The notes under the pieces: generated by a model | The model's database searches: none | What the model was told of the DNA's origin: nothing | Seen by the model: only the letters and a program-made list of their open reading frames with translations | Assembly: GCF_963678635.1 (NCBI RefSeq) | Contig: NC_087070.1 | Span: 17,145,318 to 17,209,317, forward strand | From: Symsagittifera roscoffensis | Taxonomy: Eukaryota; Xenacoelomorpha; Acoela; Convolutidae | DNA: 64,000 nt | Reading direction: 5' to 3' | In this document: positions 1-13,900 of the stretch, piece after piece | Layout of the letters: each line of letters opens with the position of its first letter | How positions within the stretch are numbered: the stretch's first letter is position 1 | Made by a program: the position numbers and the translations under genes

Positions 1-299
1 CACAAAAGCCAAAAACAATATATATTTCACAGAGGCGAAGCTGAGCATCGCACCGCTTGCGATACAAAACAAGAAAGCCGCCAAATGAAAAAAAAATCGA
101 AAAAATTTCTAAAACGTCATATACAATAAATCTATGGAAAAGAAAATGGCTACAAAAGAATATAAAATAAGAAACAACGTAAGAAAATTTATCATGCAGT
201 AACAAAGCCGAAAATACCTTAGTAGAAACCCTTTACGCCAAAACAAATCCAAAAACTGTATTAAGTCACTACACCGTCAAACACAAACGCACACACAAA

Positions 300-850
300 A
301 AATTTAATCGCGCATCAAATAAAACAAAATGAGGCTACTAAGCCGATATAATATTGGCCGAAACCTATTGAGCTAAAAAAAGGAAAAAAAAGCCAAAAAA
401 ATAGGACTAATAAAAAGATATTTAGTCCCCTTCTACCTCGCCCTAAAAAAAACACAACGCTCGTCAAATGACGCAATATGAGCTCACTAAGCCGATATAT
501 AAGAGGCCGAAACATAGAAGTCGAAAATTTATTAAAAAACCGAAAAAGTTTTAAAAAAATCAAGACTAAAAAATATTATTAAGTCGCTCTACTAAAAAAA
601 ATCGTTCATCGAAGGCCGCAAAATGAGGCCACTAAGCCGATATAATATAGGCCGAAACCTATAAACCCAAAAAAAATAGAAAATAAAAAACGAAAAAAGA
701 TCAAAAACATTTAAGACTAATAAAGAGTTATAAAGCTCCTAACCCTCAATTACATACTCACAGAGAAAACCTTTTCAGTCATCGAACGATGTACCGCAAC
801 ATGAGGCCACAAAGCCGCTAAAAATAGGCCGAAACCAAGCAGAGAAACAG
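300..850. repeat. Degenerate tandem repeat, ~146-bp unit
   Basis: Four copies of a block reading ATGAGGCCACTAAGCCGATA, then TATAGGCCGAAACC, start near 329, 476, 622 and 799 (spacing about 147, 146 and 177). Single copies recur inside the MAST gene near 3070, 20290, 26800 and 36240, so the unit is also dispersed. No coding capacity is seen. Confidence 0.75.
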
Positions 851-914
851 AAAAAAAAATGAAATTTGAACAATCAAGTTGGTAAAGGTAAAATTACAAC
901 CAGCTTAAAAATAA

Positions 915-2853
915 CTAGCGTTTAACGCACCTTCGGTGCTTCGAAATTTTTTGACAACTCATGAAAAACCGCATACATTGGAATAAACATCTGTAAACTT
1001 TTAGTGTACTCTGACTGCACCCAATTACAGGGTTGGTAATTTCTAACTTTAAATTTTTTTATTAATTCCCATTTTAAAAGCGTCATCTCGAAAACTTAAT
1101 GGGCCTCTGGAGAAATTTGGAGGCCAGATTTGCAACCACTGAGAGCACCCTACTATAGGGTTAGGAATCCAAAATTTTGTGAATTTTTTTAAACCTAAGT
1201 TTCCCGAAAAAAAAATTTAAAAAAAAACGTCTTATCTCGGACACTAAAAGGATTTGAGCATTCATATTAAGATACAGGATTTGAGACGCCTGGGTGTACG
1301 CTGACAATAAGGTTGTATCTTCATCAAGTTATTAGTTTCAAATTTTCAGAATTTCTTTGTAGATAAGTTCTTTGAGAAATTTTGAAAAAAATCAAAAAAC
1401 GTCACATCTCGGAAACTAAAAGCATTTGAGCAGTCGCATGTGGCAAGATTTGCAACTCTTTAGCGTACCCTGACAACACCGAACTATAGCGTTGGATATT
1501 TCAAATTTTTGAAAAATAATTACTTTAAACTTTCTAAAAATTTTGAAAAAACACAAAAAAGTCACATCTGGAAAACTACAAAGAATTGAGCAGTCGTACT
1601 TGGAGGCAAGATTCGCAATCCTTGAGAGTACTTTAACAGGACCTAACTACCCGTTTGAGAATTTTAGATTTCTAAAGAATAACAATAATTTAAGTTTCCT
1701 GAAAATTTTTGAAAAAAAATCACAAAAAACGTCATATCTCGAAAACTACAGAAAATTGAGCACTCATATTTGGAGGCAAGATTCGCAATCTTTGAGATTA
1801 CTCTGACAGGACCCAACTACAGGGTTGGGATTTCAGATTTTGCGAAAAAAAATTAATATAATTTTTCTGAAAATTTTTTGAAAAAATCACAAAAAACGTC
1901 ATATCTCGAAAACTACAAGGATTTGAACAGTCATATTTGGAGGCAAGATTTGTAACTCCTTAGAGTACTCTGACAGCACCCAACTACAGGGTTGGGATTT
2001 CAGATTTTGCGAAAAAAAATTAATATAATTTTTCTGAAATTTTTTTGAAAAAATCACAAAAAACGTCATATCTCGAAAACTACAAGGATTTGAACAGTCA
2101 TATTTGGAGGCAAGATTTGTAACTCCTTGGATTACTCTGACAGCACCCAACTACAGCGTTGGGAATTTCAACTTTTGTGAATTGTAAAATGATTCGGGCA
2201 TTCAAAATTGGAGGCCAAAATCAAAACCCCTAATTCGATATTGCGAGTACTCAACGTCATATGCTTAAATTTTTACAGAAAAATTTTAAATTTAAATTTT
2301 TTCGAGATATAGCAACGTCATATCTCGAAAACTACAAGGATTTGAACAGTCATATTTGGAGGCAAGATTTGTAACTCCTTAGAGTACTCTGACAGCACCC
2401 AACTACAGCGTTGGGAACTTCAACTTTTGTGAATTATTTTGTTATTTGACATTTCTGAAAATTTTTGAAAAAATCTCAAAAATCGTCTTATCTCGTTCAG
2501 TAAAATGATTCGGGCATTCAAAATTGGAGGCCAAAATCAAAACCCCTAATTCGATATTGGGCTGCTTAATTTATACTCGGTAAAATAACCACTAAAATCA
2601 AATTGGAAAATCGAAAAAAAAATCTTAACCATTGCAATATACGATATAGCTTAAACATGCAAAAATAATACGTTGAAAAAGCTTAAACATGGCGAGATAG
2701 TGAAGCCCGCATTTAAATATATAATAGATTGGAAAATCGAAAAAAAATCTTAACCATTGCAATATACGATATAGCTTAAACATGCAAAAATAATACGTTG
2801 AAAAAGCTTAAACATGGCGAGATAGTGAAGCCCGCATTTAAATATATAATAGA
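915..2853 (-). mobile_element. Helitron-like element, copy 1, with internal satellite
   Basis: On the minus strand it begins TCTATTATATATTT preceded by A (2854) and ends with a hairpin (GCACC/GGTGC), then TTAAACG and CTAG followed by T (914). The TC start, the CTRR end after a hairpin and insertion between A and T are Helitron hallmarks. Sequence identity with copy 2 breaks exactly at these ends. The interior is tandem ~167-bp units (GTCATATCTCGAAAACTACA near 1733, 1898, 2064, 2308). The 5' terminal ~125 bp is tandemly doubled (2603-2727 and 2728-2853). No Rep/helicase ORF, so non-autonomous. Confidence 0.75.
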
Positions 2854-2879
2854 TATCGAATAGGAAAGATGATTTCGAA

Positions 2880-3660
2880 TATTACACAAAACATATCTGT
2901 AGCGGTTAACTTGTTGCTTCAGAGGCTTCCAGGAAAGAAGTCCACGAGAAAACTCCCGTGAACAAAGTTATTTACGGAAAAAGTCTAGGGTAATAAATCA
3001 CGAAAAAAAACCAATTTTTCAAGTTCCCCTTAAACAATATAAAACTAAATATTTTCCATATCAAATTCCTCAAAATAATGACACTAAGCCGATAAATATC
3101 AGAAACCTTGGGCAAAAAAAAAACAGAAAAAAAACAAACAACGATGCTGAAATAGAAATTGGTAAACTTACTATCATTTTGAAAACAAATCGTATTGAAC
3201 GGGAATAATAACTGCAGAACTGCTTAAATTATGTCTGTTGGTTCACAAAGGTATAAAAAAATTGGAGATGAGCATCATTTTCGGTCATCCTATGAACAAA
3301 GTTATTAACAGTAAAATTTAGAACCCGGTTGCAATACCCTTGCTTATTACAAGGGTATCGACATCTGATCAAGGTATTAGTATCTTATTGAGCATTGCCA
3401 ACAGACAAGTAGAAAAAATTCCAAGACCACAAGTAAACGAAAAAAATACTGAATTGTTTTTTGAGAAAACCTTTCAAATTTCGAAGGAAAAAATGCCCTT
3501 AAAGCTCTGAAATTCTATAACAATTTACGACTTGCACCTTACTGATAAAATTAACGCAATTTAAGAAAACTGGATCAATCTGGATCAATTTTTGCTGGAA
3601 ATCCGAAATAAAATTTCACTTTCGAAACAAGAAGTCGATAACAGTTTTCATGACCTTTAC
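2880..3660. other. Non-coding stretch with a hairpin repeat
   Basis: No gene is seen. It contains a copy of a repeat whose core folds into ACCCTTGC/GCAAGGGT around 3335-3359, preceded by GAACAAAGTTATT. Related copies are at 11815-11880 and 36655-36735, with a partial copy near 2960. A 146-bp-type repeat unit lies near 3070. Confidence 0.5.
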
Positions 3661-3904
3661 ACTTTGCTGTTCGATAGTGAATTTGCCTTCATTTTTTTTA
3701 AAAAAAAGAAATGAACTGCACTTAAATGAAAATAAACCAAACAACAAACCGCAAAAACAAAAATTTGAGCCTGAAATTTTTCCTGATAAAAAAACAGGAT
3801 AGCAAACACTTCATTCAGAGTTGTAGACAGAGGCAAAGCTGCCCTTTGCAAACAAGCAAAAAACGACATAAATTAGCAATTAAAAATGAAAAAATGAATC
3901 TTTA

Positions 3905-3975
3905 AAATTAAAAATTTAGCTGCGGTGGATTCGAACATACGACCAAGAGTATTAGAATTACATTCACTAACATTA
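3905..3975 (-). repeat. tRNA-like sequence (SINE head or pseudogene)
   Basis: The minus strand reads GTTAGTGAATGTAATTCTAA..., then TATGTTCGAATCCACCGC, resembling the B box (GGTTCGANTCC) with a D-arm-like stretch upstream. No paired acceptor stem, so not a functional tRNA. Followed on the plus side by an AGAGGCAAAGCTGCCC/TTTGCAAAC block near 3832 that also occurs near 30, 16556 and 36962. Confidence 0.45.
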
Positions 3976-4521
3976 GCCATCAATAAAGCAGCTAGATTTG
4001 CAAATAAACTGCCAATGCTATGCAGCAAAAAGCACCGAATACAAAGATACAAATTTCGCTTGTAAAAATGAGGTAGAAAAAAAACTAATAGTATCCACAC
4101 TAACTTTTGCTAAAAAACTAAAAAGCACAATACCAATTTATATATAATATTGAATTTCAATAAATTGCAAGATATGAAAAATTAAATTTCCGAAATCTAT
4201 TTTTCATTACTGAACTGCTGTTTCAAACATAGCTTTTTTTGGCTCATTTGAGAAATTGAAAAACATCAATTGTATCAACTTAATATTAATCGAATGTCAA
4301 AGCGCATGCTATTAAAAAGCCGTAAAAGTGCTAGCAACTTAGGTTGGAAAAAAGAAACCTCGCATTTATTGAACTACGCTCGCTAAAACGCGTTGAGTAA
4401 AAACACTGAATCAATAGGTAATTGTTTATTCTGCTGAGGAATCTTAGAACTCAAACCTGCTTTTCAAATAAGAAAACAATCATGATGTTGGTGCCAAATG
4501 CAATTCTGTTACTATAGACCT

Positions 4522-4527
4522 TTTATT
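4522..4527 (-). promoter_or_regulatory. Candidate polyadenylation signal
   Basis: AATAAA on the minus strand about 210 nt beyond the TGA of the last modelled MAST exon. In AT-rich DNA this hexamer is common, so it only weakly supports transcript termination here. Confidence 0.25.
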
Positions 4528-4734
4528 TGCCTTCTATGTTACCAAGACATTTAAAATACGACTTGAAAAAATCACTAAGCGAAAAAAAAAATTGAACGTA
4601 AAGGTCATAAACATAGCCAACAGACAGTTGCACGGAAGCCAGAAGAAAAATCACCTTAAAAACTATCTAAAAAGCTAAATGACCTGATATTGTCTCCACC
4701 TTGCTCCATGACATTTAAAAAAATTCAATTTCAG

Positions 4735-4946
4735 TCAGTTCGAACCTGTTGCCGACTGTTGTCGGTCTCCCATTCCTTTCTCCCCACTGAACTTCTCTGT
4801 AGCAACAGGACATCTTTCCATCCCAGCAGCACTATGGTTCCCTTCTCCCGCTGACGAACGGGTGGAAACGTTCGAGCCTTTACTCATCAGTTGAGAACCT
4901 GAAGTGGGTGACTCGGCTGATTTTTGAGACACGGAGGATGAAGCAC
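4735..4946 (-). CDS. MAST: MAST exon 16 (last exon in this model)
   Basis: Encodes aa 1147-1216 and stops at TGA 4735-4737. The acceptor TTAATTTTGTGAAG is weak but keeps phase 1. The peptide is hydrophilic ([19 protein letters not shown], then Gly/Glu-rich). An alternative is that the exon is internal: an ACAG/GTTCGA site 12 nt before the stop could splice to exons left of the window that would carry the PDZ domain. An AATAAA hexamer lies about 200 nt downstream of the stop (522-527 of the 4.0-kb block, minus strand), compatible with a real 3' end. Confidence 0.65.
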
Positions 4947-7900
4947 CTTCACAAAATTAATATATAGCAAACAGAAGTTTAGATGGCCAGGAAATAACAG
5001 TCTAGGCACATACTTACAAACCAAGAGATTAAATTACTTCACACAAAGCTTATTATATTTCACTTAGCTCCGAAAACTGATATCAAAAAGGGCAATCTTA
5101 AAGAACGACTGGCCGTGACGATTCAAATTCACGATTGTGCGATAAAACTTGCATAACATATCAATTTCAACTATAAGTTTGATAGCTAAAATAATAATTT
5201 TACAGCTAAGAAAGGGAGCTTACCTTGTACAGTGATGGCGTGCAGTGAGCTGGAGGTTGACACTGGGGCCGAGACGGAATTGCTAGATGAGCATGGGGAG
5301 GTCTGCTTCTTTAGAGAAGCCTGAAAAACCAAATAAAGTAATTCCACCGTGGATTCAAACACTTCAAACAGAAAAAACGGTACCCTCGGTTCGTCAATAT
5401 ACAAGGCCGATGACTGACATAACATGAAGACGAAAACATGACTCATCAGTAAAATCATTCACACAAAAATACACAAACTAAAAGCGCCAAAATGTAGCTC
5501 TAAAAATTAAAAAAGAAAACCAATGGGTTCGCAGTTCAAAACAAGCCCAGTTTCCGCAAAAACATGAAATATAGTCAACAGACAGTTGAAAAAGTGTCAT
5601 TGAACTCAAGCAGAACAAAAAAATCAACTTTTGAGTTTCAAAGAAATATATATGACCTTGAAGCACTTTGGATTTCAACAATCAACTATAATTGATATCT
5701 TTTTGACTGCAAAACAGCAACTCATAAAAATGCACCTCAACAAACTTTCCCTGGAAAAAATCAAAACGTAGCCCACCGACTGTTAATGAAGTGTAGACTT
5801 GTTTCGAACACCCCTAAAAATCAAACTTGAGCGTGAACAACTTTGATATGCTTTTACCAGAACCAAAAATTAACACGATCTATATAAGTGTCTTCCCTTC
5901 GTTCAATCTCTCTTAAAAAGGTTGAACGAAATTTACTCACTTGAATGGGGGCTGGCTGTGGGGATGAACACGAGCTGTTGTTGTGGCTGCCAGTTCCGGT
6001 GCTGTTTGTGCTGCTGCCGCCGGCCGAGTGCGACGCAGACTGGGAGGCAGAGGCGGAAGGAGAGGCGATGGAAGCACTGCACATCCGCTGGTATCTGAAA
6101 TAGATGCTCGAAACATAGCACGTATTATAAAAGATCACCTGCTGCAAGCAGTAAAAATTGCCTCAACAGCAACCAAAATGTAGCGAATTGAATACAGATG
6201 ACTGCATGTCATACGTTACTTCAAGTCAAATTCGCTCGACGTCTCCGAAAAAAAATGATCCACTGGATCAGAGATTAATCGATGGTTTTCGCTATGTGGT
6301 TTTTTTTTTTGGGTCGGCCGAGTTGACTTTCCGAGCTCTCCGGCAAACAGGCATATTGACAAGAATTTTTGGGCCTAGTGCCAATTTAGAGTTGGTCGGA
6401 CGAAAATGATGTCGGAAATTAGTACCAAATAGGGGACCCTTTAAGCAGTGATGTTGTCAAAATTCTACGGTTGGTGAGGGTGCTAAACCCAATCTGCCCT
6501 ATATCCACTACTGCATTGGACGTTGAACACTGACTGAATCATGTCTAGTTTTACCTCGGCGAGCATGCAGAGAAGGATGAGCTGAGTTGTGATTGAAGTG
6601 AGACGGAACTCGAGTCACAGACGTCCTCGTCCGAGTCAGTGTCCGACACAGAATCATCGTGGTTGTATCTGAACAAAACAAGCCGACGAATAATAAAATA
6701 GAAATGTCAAGATTAAATTTGAGAGCAGTAGAAAAATTATATCATTTTACCTTTTTCAACCGAAAATTTGGCGACTTGAGGCCGATCATGATCCGCGCTG
6801 CCGCTGGCGTTCCTTCAGTATGAGATTCGTGAAAACTTCCAAGCAATAGTATTCAAAAATTGCATGTCCACGAAATAATAATTGTTCCGACCATTTGAAA
6901 AATGTGAATGAACTTTGTATTCGGGTGTTTTAGCTTTTTCTTTTTTTTTTGGTCAGAACATTTGAAAAATTTCAAACGACATTAAAAATTTCCCGAGTTA
7001 AGAAAAACCAGTTTAAAATTTTAGATTTTTGTTGTAATTTCGAGGTAATAAGGTGAGTGTCCAGGCTTACAATAGCTTATTTATGCTTAATTTAAGCCGT
7101 GAAAATTTTATTTAACCCGAGTAAAGTTAATTTTTGGAGTTTTCAGCGCCATTTTAGGAATCAAATTTTGGGAATATGTAGAATTTTTTTACGATTTTTT
7201 TTTTCGCTTTTCTAATCATTTTCCTAAAATAAAACGTTTTCCAATTATGTAAAATTATCCTTGTTATGTAAAGTATATTGACAAAAACTGAAGCACAGCG
7301 TGTGTTGAAATAAATCGATTATTTTCGTGCAGTATACCCAGTCTCATAGAGCTACGGACAAGCTGATTATGTTAAACGCTTTCTTTCTGTCTGAAAGTTT
7401 CATTGCAACTGATCTTAGTCGCTCATTTCAACCTAGCCTTCATTGAAATTGTTTTTTTTACCAAGTAGAGCTTCGAAACAAATCAAATCAAGCTAGAAGT
7501 TGCCTTAGGATACATCACGTGTCAGTTCATCAAAAAACTAGAGGATCTTTCGGGGGCTATTTTCATGGGCGAAGGACCAAAAACAAAAAAAAGCCAATTA
7601 ATTAAACGAATCAATTGCCGTTCAATTAAAACGAATTTAATGGAGGAATATTTTGCTTCTTTCAAAATGAAGCCCTTGAAATATAAAGTTTGTTTCAATT
7701 CGTCGGGGGTCAGCGACAATTTGAAAAATTTGCACATTTCTGCCGTTTTTTCATAGTGCCAAAATTAATGTTAAGTCCCTGGAATTATTTGCTTTCCTTG
7801 AAATTTTCACGCTTTCTTTCTAAATTTTTGAATACTTAAATCTGATTGATTGACTTTTATTTTTGCCAATTCGGTCCTTTGCCTATGAGGGATTCCACCG

Positions 7901-10900
7901 ATCTTTCTGCCTAATTCTTCCGCCTAATTCCTAATAAAGAATATCAATCACTATTAAGGACCAATTACAAGTAAACCCTTTCTCTAGTTTGACAACAGAG
8001 GGGGAGGCGTTATATTAAGAAAAAAGATCCAATTAGAATATAATTATGCGAAAGTTAAATTGTTGCTACCTGTCGCTGCGCGTGTCAAAGTAGCTAGTGT
8101 CTTCGTCTCCTTCCAACAGAGGGATGAACTCTGCCTTCTGCTTCAGCAACGCATTCCAGTCCAACTCATTGAAGAACGGGTGGTTCTTCAACTCCACCGC
8201 ACCCCCAGTGCCTCGACGGTTGATGGGGTCCTACAATACACAACACGCAATAAAAAGGGGCGGGTTTCGGGGAAAACAGGGGGTCCCCATTTGGACGTTG
8301 AACAGTTTGGGCATTTCTGGCCAGCTTTAGCTATCACAGATAGTCTTTTTGACAAAATAGACTCGTGGGAGAGCTCGAAAATCAATTTGGTCAAAAAAAG
8401 CTCGACAAAATTTAAGATAATTTTTGAAAATTCGACTCTGATCCAGGACATTTAAATTCACGGCTGAATCACAAAATGCAATGACTTAGGCCACCATCTA
8501 GACCAGAGGGGTCCAATGATGATTTGCAGATTTGAAATATTCCCGTTTATTTTGGCTTTACATATCAAAAATTAAGTGTCCAGTACAATAAAATCAAGTG
8601 CGTTAAAGTTTAGGCAAAGAAAACATAGATTTTGCAAATTTTACGGATGAGCACAATTTCAATAACTGATGTTTAATTTGTCGTTAAGTTAAGTAGTTAA
8701 TGTAAAGTAGTCGCCTGTGCTGTATGAGAATCACTGTTTGAGTGAAGTTCCATTTTCCCCCAAAAAATAGAAAAAAAGAGGATGACTGACCTTCACTAAC
8801 AAATCTTCCACGATACTCTGTGCCACAAAAGGGGGGTACTCATCCCCCTCCTCACTGATTGGGGGCCACTCTACCGGCATTGATAGGGCGTGATCGAACA
8901 ACTCCTCGGGCGTGTCCCCGTAGAAGGGCGTGTCTCCCATCAGCAACTCATAGAGGATCACTCCACACGACCACCAGTCCACTGGCTTTCCTACAGTCAG
9001 TCAATTACAATATACAGTAAATAGAAGAAGAATTAATTTATCCAAAAGTATAAACTACATAACAAACAAAACTCTGATGGTACGAAACCCATGGAAAGGG
9101 TAGATAACGAAATCAGCTGATCTGCTCTATGTCTACCCTTGAAATTTACTCAGAACTTAACCATAGTTATGGTTTTAAACTGAACAATAAACTGAACAAA
9201 TGACTGTTTTTCATCGCAAATTTTAAGCTTTACAAGAAACCGAAAACTGAAGTTCAGATAGTTTTTAACATAGCCATTAGACAGTTGGAAAAACGTCAAT
9301 GAAGGCAAGAAATAAAAAAAACTGACCTGTTTTGAAAAAAAAAACTTTCGAATTTCAAAGAAAAAATATCTGCCCTTAAAACTCTAAATACAAGAACATA
9401 CTATGATTGCCACTTTTAAAATAAAATTAACTCTATTTGAGAAAGCTGGATCAATAAAATATTTTCAAGTCGCATTTCAAAACCGTGAAAAATCACATTT
9501 GAGCGTGAACTAGTTTAACACCATCTTGAAAAAACCAAAAAAATTCATCATGGCCTAAATAAGTTTCTTCACTACGTTCATTGACACCTAAAAATAAAAA
9601 GTTAAAGTGAACTATTAACAAAATTCAATAAATAATGCACTCTTCCCCTTCGCTAGATGTTGGTATCATTTGGATGTCTATTGGGTTATTACAACTTTTA
9701 ACCTGTACTTAATTGGTGAAACAAATTTCTACCCCCACATTTTCGTTTCAATTTCGAAAAATTATTTCAATCCTACAATAAAAAAATGAATTATTGCATG
9801 GTGAACAAACAAATCATTCTGATCACTGCGCATTTAGTAAAACCATAGTGAGAAACATAGTCAACAGACAGTTAGAAAAGAGTCAATGAACGCAAGTAAA
9901 CATAGCCACAGAGAGAGCATTTTCATTCTTTTGTTATTATAGCATTTTAAGACTTTTCCTAGAAACAAAACTAAAAAAATCATCACAACCTATATAAGAG
10001 TCTGAACTACTTTTGATAGCGGTAGGAAAAACTCACATCGCCAGATGTTGCAAGTATCGCCTGCACAGCAAGTGTGTACGAGCCCAATATTTGTAGTATC
10101 TGTGGAAAGTAAAGGAAAATAGCCAACAGACAGTTACAGAAAAATAGCCAAGCAAGTAAACAGAAAAAAAATACGGTCTTATTTTTTGAAAAAATCTCAG
10201 CTTTCGAACTTCAAAGAAAAAAAAGATGGCCTTGAAGCTCTGTGAAATTCTAAAACAATTTGAGTTTGACTCTTTTGAGATAAAATTAACCCAATTTAAG
10301 AAAGCTGGATCAAAAGCGAAAAATTTTATTTCGCTGGGAAGTTCGATAATTAAATTCCACTTCCAAACTAGAAATCAATCACGTTTTTTGCTTGCCTTCC
10401 TTTTCACGAAAGAAATGAACCAATGTTAGAAAGAAATCAAACAGTACACTAGGAGAAAATAACATTTGAGTCTGAACAAATTTTACGACTTTTCTTAAAA
10501 AATAAAAAAACATCTCCCGACCAATATAAAAGTCTGAGCTGCGTAAAAAAATGACTTTTTTTGAAAAAATTGGAATTTTCGAAACAGATGCACTTAGAGC
10601 TCTTTGAATTTCAAGAACAATTTATGATCAGCTTTTTTTCGATGAAAACCCAATTTGAGAAAAACTGGATCAATAAGTAAACTTTATTTCGATGAGAAAT
10701 CTGAGAATTCAATTCCACTTTCGAAACAGAAAGCCACCGCATCGTAAAACAAATTTTAGAAAAAATCCAACAAAACAATTAAAAAAATTTATTATGTCTC
10801 AAAATGAAACACAATTTAATGAAACCCTCAAAACTGGGATAAATGGTCATAGAAAAATCCAAACGCGGGAATTTCAAAAGGTAAATCTCGAATCGATTAG

Positions 10901-13900
10901 CAACAAAAATTCTAAGGCATTACGAGGAGGTAAAACAAAAAGTTGTTCTGAAATAACTCCAAACAAACAAAAAACAAGACGAGAAAGTTATCTAAAAGAA
11001 TAATGCTGGCAATAAAACTGTCCTCTATTTCACTTTTTTCGCTATCAGAAAGTTTTGTTAGGCAAAAAAAACGATAAAACAAAAAAATACACTAATCGGC
11101 TTACACTTAAATTGCAAAAAAAACACTAAACAGATGAGAGAAAAACATTAAATGTAATAGAAACAAGTAGCAAAATTGAATTAAATTTGTTATTTAGAAA
11201 TGAAAAAAAAATCCGAAAATTACTAGTAAAAAATTTTAAAAAATTTGATAGTAATTTGTGATCTGAGAGCTCTTAAGGCCCCCTAAAACCGAGCTTCTTG
11301 CTAAAAGAAGTAAGAAATTAACATTCTACAAAAACAATTAGACAAGAAAGCACTAAAAGGAAAATAAAAATCAACTGACAGAAAAACTGATTAAAACTTT
11401 TGCCAAGAAAATTGCGAAAAACTCATGAGTTCAATTACCTTTGCTGAAAAGAAAACGCTGAGAGCAGCATGTCCCTTAAGCAGTATCGAAGGAAAAATCC
11501 GAACAAATCTTTATTGAAAACAAACAAACTCGGAAATTTTTTTAATCAAAAAATCAAAAAAAAAAAGAACAAACACAGACAAGGTAAAAAACTTTACGTA
11601 AATAAGCCGAAAAATTTAAACCCGAGACTTAAAAAGCTGAAAACAGCTGAAATATTTTCAAAATAAAATCAAACGAATCAAAATAGAATCAAGATTTGCA
11701 TTTACCAGCTAAAATGCAAGCCCCATGTATGCAAAACAATTACGCTGCATATTTTATATGCATATTTGTAAATTGACCAATTCAAACTCCTTTCTAAAAT
11801 TTTATTAGTCTGTGAACAAAATTATTTACGGGTAATAAGTCTCGTACCCGGTTGCAATACCCTGTTTATTGCAAGAGTAAATACGTCAAAGTCAAGCAGC
11901 AAAAAAATGAAAATTTGAGCCTGAAAAAAGTTTTGCTTAAAAAACGGAAAAAACATCGCGACCTATACAAGAGTCTGAACTACGTACATAAAAGTCTGAA
12001 CTGAAGTAAATCGCATCAATAGAAAACTGAAATTTTGAAAAATCACTTTTAAAAAAATGAAATTTTGAGAAGTGGGAGGGGAAGTAGAATATATTTTTAT
12101 AACTTGAAAAACACTGACCGTATGCCCTCTTCTGGAAGCACTCAGGCGCAATGTACTCCGGGGTGCCTATGATCTGTCCGTCGTTGAACATGCCTGGCCT
12201 TGACAGGTCCTCGTATATATTGCATGCCAGACTCATCAGTCCCATCCGACTCAGTCCAAAGTCTGTGAGCTTGATGTGGCCCTCACTCGTAATCAGCAGA
12301 CTAAACAAACAAAGCTGACTAAACAAGGTTGAAAAATAAACAATTTGAAGAAGGTTGAATTTCTAAAACAATTTGTGATTGGCTTTTCTTTGATAAAACA
12401 ACCCAATTTGAGAAAACTGGATCAATAAGTAAAAAATTTTATTTAGCTGGGAAATTCGATAATTAAATTCCGCTTTCGAACCAAGAAGTCGATCACGTTT
12501 TCCGTCACCTTTACACTTTCGCTGTTCGATTGAAAAATTTTTATGTGGTTCGAATCACTGTTGAAAGGGCTTAAATATGATATATCCCTCGAATAATTCC
12601 AAAGATTATTTGTGGTACCTGATTTGGTGTAAAAACAAAAAAAAACTGATCTGAAAACAAATTTCCTCCCTACTTTTAATGGCCCTAACAAATTTCCTCC
12701 CTACTTTTAATGGTCGGAACACAATTTTGCTTGAAACACTAAAAATATCAATTAGATAATTATATAGCCAGCATACAGTCAGAAAAGTGTTAATTCAATC
12801 AAGGAAACCAAAAAAAAACAAGGATAGCCGGCTACTGTGCAAGTGGCACAGAATGTTCCGACCATAGTCTAAAAAATACAACACAGTTTTTTCAAATTGT
12901 TGTCGTTTTTGTCGGCGTGATAAAAGGAGTGAATAAAAAACTGAGGATTAGGTATATTCGACAGTCAAACTAAAATAAGCAAATTGAAAAACAATTTTTA
13001 TAGAAAAGTTACTCTGAAAAATGAAAAAAAAACAAAAAAAAAAACAATTTTTTCAAGTTTTGCAGTTTTTTGAAAATTCTGATTCCAAAAAGGCGCTTAA
13101 ATACTCAGAGAAAACTAACGTTACTCAAGTAAAAAAAAATTAAGTTTTCAATTGAGCTATTGTAAGCTTTTAAGTAGTTAAAATAAGACTGCTCGCTCGC
13201 TTTATTAGCTCGAAATAAGACGAAAAATCAAACCTTATTTTCTCGACACCGAGAAATTTTTTTCAAAATTTTTTTAATGTGGTTTGAATCACGACTGCAA
13301 GGGCTTTATTAGAATATATCACTCAACCCAGTCCAATGATTAATTAAGGTGGCTGATTTTGCGTGGGAAAAAAAAACTAAAACACACCCGATAACAAAGT
13401 TCCTCCCCATTTTCGATGGTCGGAACAAGAACCAACTTTGGCCTTACAGATCTTTCCAATCTTTCAGTGATTCTACATCTTTTTTCAAATAAAACTAACC
13501 CAATCTGAAAAATAGAATAGATAGATATAATTTTTATTCCGCTGGAAATTCTATATATCAAAATTCACCAACGAAACTAAATCATTGCGTTTTTTGACGC
13601 TACTTCAAATTCTGTTATTTAACCTTTCATGCGTAACCCGTCCTGATTTGTTTAGGCATGGATAGATGAGAACCCTTGAAAATTTTCACAAATTTATCCA
13701 GTTTTACGCCAAAAAATTTAAAATGAAACTTTGAAAAACAAGTGCATTTAATTAAGCGAGCAGCCAAAAAATGAGATAAACAATTTTCAAGTTTTCCTTT
13801 CAACCCTTAAATTAGTAGTATTCAATACTTTTACTAGCATTTCAAAAACTTTTAAAAAATCTTTTTCCAGTCTCTTTAGCATGATTTTTCAATTCAGCGT

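Noticed and set aside
10692-11666. Two plus-strand open frames rich in Lys/Asn (103 and 65 codons)
   Set aside because: Composition follows A-rich intronic repeat DNA; no motifs, no splice or promoter support.
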